This document shows positions 33,724 to 41,466 of a stretch of 64,000 bases of DNA, in pieces; the first letter of the stretch is position 1, and every line of letters begins with the position of its first letter. The DNA comes from Klebsiella oxytoca. Its GTDB lineage: Bacteria > Pseudomonadota > Gammaproteobacteria > Enterobacterales > Enterobacteriaceae. The stretch is taken from NCBI RefSeq assembly GCF_009707385.1, contig NZ_CP046115.1:2480001-2544000 (forward strand), given 5' to 3'. The translations under genes and the position numbers were made by a program. Under the pieces are notes generated by a model. The model saw only the letters and a list, made by a program, of their open reading frames with translations, was not told the origin of the DNA and ran no database searches.

Positions 33724-34704
33724 TTACGCCATTTTACGACAGTGAAAGCGCTGGCGGTATTCACCGGGTGTAAGGTGTAGCTGTTTTTCAAACAGCCGTC
33801 GCAGGTTAATGCTGTTGCCAAACCCCGTTTGTTCGGCAATGCGATCCAGCGTTTCGTTGGTCTGTTCCAGGCGTTGCCGTGCTGCGGCGAGACGGGCTTC
33901 GGCAACGTAGCGCGCTGGCGACGCGCCGGTTTCCCGGGTAAACACGCGGGTGAAATTGCGTGGACTCATGGCGACTTTTTCCGCCAGTTTTTCCACGCTG
34001 AGGTCGGCGGTGAGGTTCTCAAGTAACCAGGCCAGCAGATCGTTAATGGGGCCCAGGGTGCTGGTCTGCTGAAGGTTGTAGCGGCTAAACTGCAGCTGCC
34101 CTCCGGGACGGCGCAAGTACATGACGAAGTCCTGGGCGATGTCGCGCGCCAGGCTGAAGCCGTAATCCTCTTCAACCAGCGCTAGCGTCAGGTCAAAGCC
34201 GGAACTGACTCCGCCCGAGGTCCAGATGTGTTCGTCCTGAATATAGAGCGGACCGCCTTCAACGCGCACCTGAGGAAATTCCGCCTGCATGGTATCCAGT
34301 AGCTTCCAGTGGGTAGTGGCTCGTCTGCCGTCCAGCAGCCCGGTTTGCGCCAGCAACATCGCGCCGCCGCAAATAGAGGCAATGCGGCGGGCGTGGGGAG
34401 CGGCAAGGCGCAGCCAGTCAACTACCGCAATCCCTTCCTGCGGATTTTGACCTCTGCCGGTAATAATGATGGTATCGAGAGGCTCGCGCGGGTCTATTTC
34501 ATGCAGACGATGATCGGCCAGCAGATTTAAACCGGACTGACCATGGATCACCTGATGCGGCTGGGTTGTCGCTAGCTGGACCTGATAACAGATGTGCGTA
34601 GCGCCTTGCGGATGCAGGCGGTTGGCCTGCATCAGAATGTCGGCAATACCGGCGGATTCAAACAGCATACCGCCATCGGGGACAATAATGAGTATTTTCT
34701 TCAT
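33724..34704 (-). CDS. GlxA-type AraC-family regulator (DJ-1/PfpI sensor + HTH)
   Basis: 326 residues from MKKILIIVPDGGMLFESAGI. The N-terminal half is a DJ-1/PfpI (class I amidotransferase-like) domain with the nucleophile-elbow-like ARRIASICGGAMLLAQTGLL and GVSSGFDLTLALVEEDYGFS. The C-terminal half is an AraC HTH: LAEKVAMSPRNFTRVFTRET and IAEQTGFGNSINLRRLFEKQ then LTPGEYRQRF. These regulators (FtrA/GlxA/CdhR) sense small metabolites and activate nearby catabolic genes. The adjacent GAPDH on the same strand is the likely target. The ATG has AGGA very close (one base), so initiation may be weak. Confidence 0.85.
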   Translation of the reverse strand: MKKILIIVPDGGMLFESAGIADILMQANRLHPQGATHICYQVQLATTQPHQVIHGQSGLNLLADHRLHEIDPREPLDTIIITGRGQNPQEGIAVVDWLRLAAPHARRIASICGGAMLLAQTGLLDGRRATTHWKLLDTMQAEFPQVRVEGGPLYIQDEHIWTSGGVSSGFDLTLALVEEDYGFSLARDIAQDFVMYLRRPGGQLQFSRYNLQQTSTLGPINDLLAWLLENLTADLSVEKLAEKVAMSPRNFTRVFTRETGASPARYVAEARLAAARQRLEQTNETLDRIAEQTGFGNSINLRRLFEKQLHLTPGEYRQRFHCRKMA

Positions 34705-34918
34705 GTCCTGAAAAGTAATCTTTTTACAGAATAAGTCAACCGAGCAGACGCAGCGGGAAGGCAAAGTTATTGTGGATGCCGCGATAATTAGCGTCCACCT
34801 CTGCCTTGAGAGGCAAAGTACGAAGAGGGCGGCCTCTTATCTGAGCCGTTCGTTATCACGTGGTTAAAAGGGAGTCGCTGCTCTGGCTCCTCCCTGTTTT
34901 GCATAAAATCGGGAGTGA

Positions 34919-36172
34919 TTAACTATCCTGAAGACGCGCCAGCATGCCAGCCCTACAAACGCCTATAATTGCGCAGATCAGGATACTGAGTACAGCCGTG
35001 AAGATAAATACTCCCGCTCCCGTCATGGCGAGTAGCAGACCGCCAATTAACGGCCCCACGGCGACGCCCAGCGTTGAAAGCGTTGAGGCGCCAAGGTAGG
35101 CACCCCGATGCTTTGCGGGGGCTAATTGATCGAGCAAAATATTCAGATTAGGCATCAGAATTGCCTCGCCCATACTGAATAAGCAGGTGACCGCCAGCCA
35201 TATTACGATATCCGTCGAACGTATGGAAAATAAGATGAACTGGGAAAGTGCGAAAATTACGCCGCCCAGAATAATGCGTCCGGATATATTAGTTTTTGTC
35301 AGGAAACGTACAATAAACGTTTGAAAAAAAAGCACCGAGCACGCGTTGGTGACCAGAATCAGAGTAATAAGCTTAACCGCTGCATTATTATCAAGTAATA
35401 GCAGATACTGGGGCAGTACTGCCTCGTAATGAATATAAACAATACTGCACAATATGCTGCACAGCAGTGCCGCGATGTAGATCCTGTCCCTGGCGATAAT
35501 AAACATCATTTGATGCAGTCTAATCGTCTTATCGCCGCTGGGGAGCTGTTCGCTTGTTATTCTGCCCGGCGGCAGGTAAAAGAGTACATAGATGAAAAAG
35601 GGCAAATAGGTTAAACCGGTTATCAAAAAAGTCCCTTTCTGCGATGTCAGACCAAATGCTAATCCTACCAGCGGGCCGAAAACCGCCGCGACGTTGATCA
35701 GGTAGTAGCGCATCTGAAGGGCAAGCGCACGGCGCCGACGGTCACCAAGCAAATCGCTCATCAACGCGCGCACGGGCGGATCAACCCATGCAAAACAGAC
35801 GCCGATGATCATCAGGCCTGTTATGAACAATCCCATTCCGCTGGCCAGCGCCAGCGTCATATATCCCACAGCTGAAAATCCGCAGCCCAGCAGAAGAATA
35901 ATCCTTCGCCCCAGCCTGTCCGAAATCTGCCCCCCATACATGCCGAGAACGACCGAAAGTAATGCGCTGCTGGACATTGCCACGCCAATATCGATAGGCG
36001 ACATATGGTAATTTTGTGTCATGATCACCGCGATAAACGGCCATGCCATAAAATAGCTAAATCTTATGACAAAGGTAAAAAAGAGCAGCGCATGGACGGT
36101 AACGGGAAATGTTTTTAACGTTGGCAAAAGCCCCGGTTCTGCATAACTTTCAGCGACATGTTTTGATGTCAT
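34919..36172 (-). CDS. MFS transporter (drug:proton antiporter type)
   Basis: 417 residues, about 12 membrane segments. Motif A between segments 2 and 3 is MYGGQISDRLGRRIILLL. Segment 4-5 region has CFAWVDPPVRALMSDLL, and the second half contains ILLDQLAPAKHRGAYLGAS. The pattern resembles MdtH-like 12-segment exporters, though the substrate is unknown. The gene stands alone, downstream of nothing obvious, and is transcribed toward the GlxA-type regulator. Confidence 0.8.
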   Translation of the reverse strand: MTSKHVAESYAEPGLLPTLKTFPVTVHALLFFTFVIRFSYFMAWPFIAVIMTQNYHMSPIDIGVAMSSSALLSVVLGMYGGQISDRLGRRIILLLGCGFSAVGYMTLALASGMGLFITGLMIIGVCFAWVDPPVRALMSDLLGDRRRRALALQMRYYLINVAAVFGPLVGLAFGLTSQKGTFLITGLTYLPFFIYVLFYLPPGRITSEQLPSGDKTIRLHQMMFIIARDRIYIAALLCSILCSIVYIHYEAVLPQYLLLLDNNAAVKLITLILVTNACSVLFFQTFIVRFLTKTNISGRIILGGVIFALSQFILFSIRSTDIVIWLAVTCLFSMGEAILMPNLNILLDQLAPAKHRGAYLGASTLSTLGVAVGPLIGGLLLAMTGAGVFIFTAVLSILICAIIGVCRAGMLARLQDS

Positions 36173-36561
36173 AAGTGACCCTGTTTTTTTAATTAACTGG
36201 CGGTGAGTTCCGTGCCACCGCGGGCGAAAAATTGTGTAATCAGCTTGAAATCGTTTTTATAAAAGTAGGGGGGTAAAAATTATAAAATACGTATGGCAGG
36301 AGTGTCACAGCTCAGAGGGCCGCTCTTTTCATTTCAACTCAATAAAAAAATACCTGCATCACCACATTATTATAACTATGCTTATTTCCCCCTGAAACGA
36401 AAGCGCTGCTTTATTCTATTGTGATTAATTTTAAAAATACAGCATAGCTATCATCAAAAATAAAATCCTTCCGTAGCATAAGTATCACATCTGAACGGTG
36501 GGTTCTGCTGTGAGTGCCTGCTCATATCACTTATCCGGTTTTAAAGGCTGGCAGAAAATTT
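36173..36561. other. AT-rich intergenic stretch
   Basis: 389 bases between the MFS gene and the half-size MFS protein. Strongly AT-rich, no coding-like frame, no clear repeat or terminator. It should contain the promoter of the MFS gene (starting at 36172). Confidence 0.5.
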
Positions 36562-37140
36562 TCAGAGGTCATCCTCGGTGATTTTTATATACAGCGCGCC
36601 TAACAGCGACAGGTCGAGTAACAGGGCAAACGCATAAGGAAAACCGGACAAACCGGCAAATTGCAGCGGAATGGCAAGACAAATTCCTGAGGATAGTAGA
36701 GCAACCGTAGTCATCACTCCGGCTCTGGATTTTGCAAAACGCGCGGAAACCGCGTTACCGTTACGTTTGCCGGCTATCGCCCTCGACACGATTCCTTGCC
36801 CCAGCCCGGAAACGATGACGCCCGGCATCAACGAGTGCCAGCTATACAGGCCACGAAAAGCGAGGATCAAACACAATAAACCCGCTGCGCTGATGAGGAA
36901 TCCCAGCCGGATGCGGGTCAGATGGGCTGTGGGCAGTAACGCTTCCCAACGCGACCCGATGTAGCCGCCGGCAAAAGCGATAGCCAGAACGCCTGCCAGC
37001 GCGAAAGCGGCAGGAAGACTTTGCTGCAAAGAAAACTCCAGTAGAAGAACGATCTGCGCGAGCAGCCCACTGAACAAAAACAAGCCCACAGAAAACCGCA
37101 TTTTTTCTGTCGGCAGTGCGGTTGCGCTTAAAGTAGCCAT
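36562..37140 (-). CDS. Half-size MFS-like membrane protein
   Basis: 192 residues with about six hydrophobic segments (for example SVGLFLFSGLLAQIVLLLEF and AFALAGVLAIAFAGGYIGSR). The SLMPGVIVSGLGQGIVSRAI segment resembles the second half of 14-segment (DHA2) exporters. Complete transporters of this type have about 450-500 residues, so this is either a truncated exporter or a genuine six-span protein that would need a partner or dimer. It begins with a proper ATG 134 bp from the divergent LysR gene, the usual arrangement of a regulator and its exporter. Confidence 0.55.
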   Translation of the reverse strand: MATLSATALPTEKMRFSVGLFLFSGLLAQIVLLLEFSLQQSLPAAFALAGVLAIAFAGGYIGSRWEALLPTAHLTRIRLGFLISAAGLLCLILAFRGLYSWHSLMPGVIVSGLGQGIVSRAIAGKRNGNAVSARFAKSRAGVMTTVALLSSGICLAIPLQFAGLSGFPYAFALLLDLSLLGALYIKITEDDL

Positions 37141-37274
37141 TGATCCACTATGCCTCGTTATACATTACCAGGATATATTAAATTCATCCTGAAAAGGGTA
37201 TGACACAAGCATATCCCTTCTATAATAAGCTTTTCAAAGACACATTTTTCACTCATGGATGAAAAAATCTCATC

Positions 37275-38171
37275 ATGAAATCATCACGTTTACCTCCTCT
37301 TGGCGCGCTGCGCGCTTTCCATGCCGTTGCCGAATGCCTGAGCTTCAAAGGTGCCGCTACTCAGCTCAGCGTCAGCGCCACCGCCGTTAGTCATCAAATT
37401 CGTCTTCTTGAGTCGGTGCTGGAATGTCGCGTATTCGAACGCTCCGCGCAGAGCGTCAAGTTGACAGCGGCGGGGGAGTTACTTTATGCCGCTACACAAA
37501 GCGCTTTTTCCCTGCTGGAAGAGGCGGTAAATAGAATTGAACAGGCCAGACAATCACCAACCTTGATTGTCACCATGACCTCTAATTTTCTGACCAATTG
37601 GCTGGTACCTCGTCTGGCTGATTTTAATGAACAGTTTCCGCATATCGATGTGCATTTACACACCAGCGTGGAACGCGTTGATTTAAAAAAACGTACCGTT
37701 GACGTGGCTATCCGTTACCGGGAGACCGCGGAAAGCGATTTAGAAAGCACCTTGCTGTATGAGGACCGGTTTATTGTCGTTGCCAGCCCGACGTTGAACT
37801 TAAAAACAATCGAAGATCTGAATAACGTCATGCTATTGCATGTGCAAAATCGCCATATCCCCGCCGATTCACCCAGCTGGGATAACTGGAAGAAGCGTTA
37901 TGGGCCGGAAACACTGAACACTGCCAGGGGGCTTCACTTCAGTGATGAAACGCACGCTTTACAGGCTGCCGTAGCAGGGCACGGTGCTGTTATCGCCAGC
38001 AGCCTGCTGGTGGGTGATTTTATTCAGAGAGGGGTATTGGTTGCGCCTTATGACTGCACGCTGCCGGGCGCAAATTATTATCTGGTTACGCTGGAAGAGG
38101 CGGCCAATCGTCCTGAAATCATTGCGCTGCGGGAATGGATTCAGAGTGCGCTAAAGGTAACACCATCATAA
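37275..38171 (+). CDS. LysR-family regulator, GcvA-like
   Basis: 298 residues from MKSSRLPPLGALRAFHAVAE. The winged-helix reads LSFKGAATQLSVSATAVSHQ then IRLLESVLECRVFERSAQSV, typical of the GcvA subgroup. The effector domain follows, with VTMTSNFLTNWLVPRLADFN and VDVAIRYRETAESDLESTLL. It is divergent from the half-size MFS gene and likely controls it; the effector is unknown. Confidence 0.85.
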   Translation: MKSSRLPPLGALRAFHAVAECLSFKGAATQLSVSATAVSHQIRLLESVLECRVFERSAQSVKLTAAGELLYAATQSAFSLLEEAVNRIEQARQSPTLIVTMTSNFLTNWLVPRLADFNEQFPHIDVHLHTSVERVDLKKRTVDVAIRYRETAESDLESTLLYEDRFIVVASPTLNLKTIEDLNNVMLLHVQNRHIPADSPSWDNWKKRYGPETLNTARGLHFSDETHALQAAVAGHGAVIASSLLVGDFIQRGVLVAPYDCTLPGANYYLVTLEEAANRPEIIALREWIQSALKVTPS

Positions 38172-38328
38172 ATACGCATTTAAAGCCAGGTAATCGCATC
38201 CTGGAAAGATAGCAGAGCAGGACATTGGTTTTCACCAGGCTTAAGTTCCAGTAAGCCGGACCCAAAGCGACCGTCTAAGGGAGCAGGCGGTCGCCCGGAT
38301 ATTTTGCCAATAATAACTGTCGGGCAGA

Positions 38329-38754
38329 TTACTCAACCCGCCTCCCGGCCTGGTCAATGACTCTTTCGCCATCTTCTTTAGTGAAAGAGCCTTTCTGACC
38401 ATCAGGTAAAATATCCAGTACCGCTTCCGAGGGGCGACAAAGGCGCGTCCCTGACGGCGTAACGACGACAGGACGGTTAATCAGGATCGGATACTTGTGC
38501 ATAAAGTCGACCAATTGCGCATCAGAGAAATTGTCTTTATCAAGACCCAGTTGCTCGTATGGTTCTACGTTCTTTCGTAGTAACGCACGTGCCGTAATTC
38601 CCATATCTGAAATAAGCTTTCTAAGCTCCTCGCGGCTCGGTGGCGTCTCGAGATAATAAATGATGGTCGGTTCGTTACCGCTGTTGCGAATCATTTCCAG
38701 CGCGTTACGGGAAGTGCCGCAGGCCGGATTGTGATAGATGGTAATGTTGCTCAT
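38329..38754 (-). CDS. arsC: Arsenate reductase ArsC (glutaredoxin-dependent)
   Basis: 141 residues from MSNITIYHNPACGTSRNALE. It reduces arsenate to arsenite using glutathione and glutaredoxin in the cytoplasm. The H-x3-C-x3-R active-site loop is His8-Cys12-Arg16. Further family residues lie in ITARALLRKNVEPYEQLG and NRPVVVTPSGTRLCRPSE. The length equals the plasmid R773 enzyme. It starts 11 bases after arsB in the arsRBC operon. Confidence 0.96.
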   Translation of the reverse strand: MSNITIYHNPACGTSRNALEMIRNSGNEPTIIYYLETPPSREELRKLISDMGITARALLRKNVEPYEQLGLDKDNFSDAQLVDFMHKYPILINRPVVVTPSGTRLCRPSEAVLDILPDGQKGSFTKEDGERVIDQAGRRVE

Positions 38755-38765
38755 ATTAGTTCTCA

Positions 38766-40055
38766 TTACAAAATGGCAGAGAGCCGCCACGCCAGCGCGG
38801 CCAGCGTAACAAACAGCACGGGCAGGGTCATGATAATGCCGGTGCGGAAGTAATATCCCCAGGTGATGGTCATATTTTTCTGCGCCAGCACATGTAGCCA
38901 AAGCAGGGTGGCCAGACTGCCAATCGGGGTGATTTTCGGGCCCAAATCGCAGCCAATTACATTGGCATAAATCATCGCCTCTTTTACGACACCGGTCGCC
39001 GCACTTCCGTCAATCGACAAGGCGCCAATCAGCACCGTCGGCATATTGTTCATTACCGACGACAGGAAAGCCGTCAGTAAGCCGGTACCAAACGTAGCAG
39101 CCCATAATCCCTTATCAGCCAGCATATTCAGGACGCCAGACAGATACTCTGTGAGCCCCGCGTTGCGCAGGCCATACACGACCAGGTACATACCGAGTGA
39201 GAAAATCACAATCTGCCAGGGCGCACCGCGCAGCACTTTCCCGGTATTGATGACATGGCTTCTCTTCGCTACTACCAACAATACCGCTGCGCCAGCGGCT
39301 GCTATCGCGCTGACTGGGATCCCCATCGGCTCCAGGACAAAGAATCCGGCCAGAAGCAGCAGCAGAATAATCCATCCCGCTCTGAACGTCGCTGGATCCC
39401 TAATGGCAATCGCCGGCTTCTTCAGGAGTGAAACGTCATATGTTGCCGGGATATCCCTGCGGAAAAAAAGATGCAGTACGATAAGCGTGGCTGTGATGGC
39501 TGCCAGATCTACAGGGACCATAACGAAGGCGTATTGCGTAAAGCCCAGGGCGAAGAAATCGGCAGAGACGATATTGACCAGATTAGAGACAATCAGCGGC
39601 AGACTGGCGATATCGGCGATAAATCCAGCGGCCATCACAAAGGCCAGCGTCGTGCCTTTGCTGAACCCCAGCGCAAGCAGCATCGCTATCACAATCGGGG
39701 TCAGGATCAGGGCCGCACCATCGTTGGCAAAAAGCGCAGCAACCGCTGCACCCAGCAATATTATCCAGGTAAATAGCATCCTGCCGCTGCCGCTCCCCCA
39801 GCGCGAGACGTGCAACGCCGCCCACTCAAAGAACCCGGATTCATCGAGCAGCAGGCTAATGATGATTACTGCGATAAACGCCGCTGTCGCATTCCAGACG
39901 ATATTCCAGACAACGGGGATATCATCAATATGGATGACTCCCACGACCAGAGCCAGCACGGCTCCGATACTTGCGCTCCAGCCGATACTAAGTCCTCCGG
40001 GCTGCCAGATAACCAGTACCAGCGTCAGTAAAAAGATCCCCCCGGCCAGCAGCAT
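38766..40055 (-). CDS. arsB: Arsenite efflux permease ArsB
   Basis: 429 residues, 12 predicted spans of the ion-transporter superfamily, starting [20 protein letters not shown]. Typical ArsB segments are [20 protein letters not shown] followed by [20 protein letters not shown], and [20 protein letters not shown] near the end. It expels arsenite and antimonite driven by the proton gradient, or with ArsA where present; no arsA is here. It is the second gene of arsRBC. Confidence 0.96.
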   Translation of the reverse strand: MLLAGGIFLLTLVLVIWQPGGLSIGWSASIGAVLALVVGVIHIDDIPVVWNIVWNATAAFIAVIIISLLLDESGFFEWAALHVSRWGSGSGRMLFTWIILLGAAVAALFANDGAALILTPIVIAMLLALGFSKGTTLAFVMAAGFIADIASLPLIVSNLVNIVSADFFALGFTQYAFVMVPVDLAAITATLIVLHLFFRRDIPATYDVSLLKKPAIAIRDPATFRAGWIILLLLLAGFFVLEPMGIPVSAIAAAGAAVLLVVAKRSHVINTGKVLRGAPWQIVIFSLGMYLVVYGLRNAGLTEYLSGVLNMLADKGLWAATFGTGLLTAFLSSVMNNMPTVLIGALSIDGSAATGVVKEAMIYANVIGCDLGPKITPIGSLATLLWLHVLAQKNMTITWGYYFRTGIIMTLPVLFVTLAALAWRLSAIL

Positions 40056-40098
40056 TTCAGACTCCTTTATATATGATTGAAGATATATATTCTTGTTA

Positions 40099-40419
40099 TC
40101 AGCAGGAAGAACTGGTCGATTTCATCAGCCATTCACGTACATCGTCCTGCATACAACGCCAGGAGGTTGCAATCGTCTCAGCCGCCCAGGCCGGCATAAA
40201 AGGTGACAGGCGGTAGTGGATCCATTTACCTTCGCGACGGTCCAGCACCAGCTCAGCATCGCGTAAAATAGCCATGTGGCGTGAAATTTTAGGCTGTGAC
40301 TCAGTGGTGGCTGCGCAGATATCGCAGACGCACAGCTCGCCGGATTCGCGGAGAAGCATGACGATAGCGAGGCGGGTTTCATCCGACAGGATTTTAAAAA
40401 GCTGAACGGGTTGTAGCAT
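40099..40419 (-). CDS. arsR: ArsR, arsenite-responsive repressor
   Basis: 106 residues. Winged-helix SmtB/ArsR protein with the arsenic-binding cysteines in [12 protein letters not shown] (Cys30, Cys32, Cys35) placed in the DNA-binding helix as in R773 ArsR. The recognition part is [20 protein letters not shown] and the wing [11 protein letters not shown]. It represses arsRBC and probably the divergent arsH; arsenite releases it. A cysteine occurs at the very C terminus (SSSC). Confidence 0.95.
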   Translation of the reverse strand: MLQPVQLFKILSDETRLAIVMLLRESGELCVCDICAATTESQPKISRHMAILRDAELVLDRREGKWIHYRLSPFMPAWAAETIATSWRCMQDDVREWLMKSTSSSC

Positions 40420-40443
40420 TTCTCACTCCTTTCCCCTTAAAAT

Positions 40444-40465
40444 ACATATACGATAAATCATATGT
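40444..40465. promoter_or_regulatory. Putative ArsR operator dyad between arsR and arsH
   Basis: ACATAT-N10-ATATGT, 25 bp from the arsR start and 42 bp from the arsH start. Symmetry, position and the AT-rich arms fit an ArsR operator shared by both divergent genes. Confidence 0.6.
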
Positions 40466-40506
40466 GTAATTTTTGAAATAACCAAATTACAGTGGAGGAA
40501 CAACCG

Positions 40507-41205
40507 ATGGAGAGCTTTCCCGCTCTGAACGCTGATTGTTTTGATCGGCAAATTGCTGAACGCCTGCAGCTGCAGGAGCCGCCACGGATCCTGATACTGT
40601 ATGGCTCGCTCAGAGAGCGTTCCTATAGCCGTTTCGCAGCGGAAGAGGCTGGTCGCCTGCTAAGCGCGATGGGGGCGGAGGTCAAAATGTTTAATCCATC
40701 TGGTTTGCCTCTGCCGGATGATGCGCCGGATACGCACCCTAAAGTCATCGAGCTACGTGAACTGGTGAGATGGTGTGACGGAATGGTCTGGAGTTCCCCG
40801 GAGCGGCATGGGGCAATGAGTGCGGTGATGAAAGCGCAGATTGACTGGATACCCTTAAGTGAAGGTGCAGTTCGCCACTCCCAGGGAAAAACTCTTGCCG
40901 TGATGCAGGTCTGCGGTGGCTCACAGTCCTTCAATGCCGTGAACCAGATGCGTATTCTGGGACGATGGATGAGAATGTTCACCATCCCCAACCAGTCCTC
41001 GGTAGCAAAGGCCTGGCAGGAGTTCGATGAGAACGGGCGAATGAAGCCCTCCTCCTGGTACGATCGTATCGTCGATGTTGCAGAGGAACTGTTTAAGATT
41101 ACGCTGCTGCTCAAAGGACAAACTGGCTATCTTGCGGATCGCTACAGCGAACGAAAGGAGAGTCATCAGGAGCTTTCACTGCGCGTTAATCAAGCAAAAA
41201 TTTAA
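40507..41205 (+). CDS. arsH: ArsH, NADPH:FMN oxidoreductase of arsenic resistance
   Basis: 232 residues from [20 protein letters not shown]; the GGAGGA at 40494-40499 fits the ATG at 40507 better than the GTG at 40492. Flavodoxin-like fold: the FMN phosphate loop [40 protein letters not shown], and [20 protein letters not shown]. ArsH oxidises trivalent methyl- and aromatic arsenicals (established). It is divergent from arsRBC and shares the regulatory dyad. Confidence 0.94.
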   Translation: MESFPALNADCFDRQIAERLQLQEPPRILILYGSLRERSYSRFAAEEAGRLLSAMGAEVKMFNPSGLPLPDDAPDTHPKVIELRELVRWCDGMVWSSPERHGAMSAVMKAQIDWIPLSEGAVRHSQGKTLAVMQVCGGSQSFNAVNQMRILGRWMRMFTIPNQSSVAKAWQEFDENGRMKPSSWYDRIVDVAEELFKITLLLKGQTGYLADRYSERKESHQELSLRVNQAKI

Positions 41206-41339
41206 CGTTCATCCCGCTCAGCGTGCTGGCATAAAGCAGTCAGCCAAACTGTTCCTGCACGGGGGACAGCGGGATTAAATCTGGAGATTATCCTTTGCAA
41301 TCCGCCAATGGTGAGAGCAGAGGAGAGGCCGACATTTTC

Positions 41340-41417
41340 TTATGCCGAACGTCCGCATGGCTCAAAGAGCTCCAGTATCCTTTCCGCCAGCTTTGCCCGG
41401 GTGTAAACATCAAAAGA
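41340..41417 (-). pseudogene. Possible gene-tail remnant downstream of tynA
   Basis: Minus strand reads FDVYTRAKLAERILELFEPC then GRSA to a TAA at 41340-41342, a protein-like tail without a start. The frame stays open upstream into the tynA terminator region (to a TAG near 41456), so it may be chance. Family not recognised. Confidence 0.2.
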
Positions 41418-41448
41418 CGGCGATAAAACCAGCCCGGTTTTATCGCCG
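41418..41448 (-). terminator. tynA terminator
   Basis: CGGCGATAAAACC pairs perfectly with GGTTTTATCGCCG (13 bp stem, 5-base loop), 19 bases beyond the tynA stop; the minus-strand flank is TCTTTTGATG. It marks the right edge of the inserted block. Confidence 0.8.
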
Positions 41449-41466
41449 TTGAGCGTCTAAATCGCT

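Noticed and set aside
39046..40080. 344-codon frame antisense to arsB
   Set aside because: Composition is rich in Ser, Thr, Ile and Pro as expected opposite a hydrophobic membrane gene; arsB is unmistakable.
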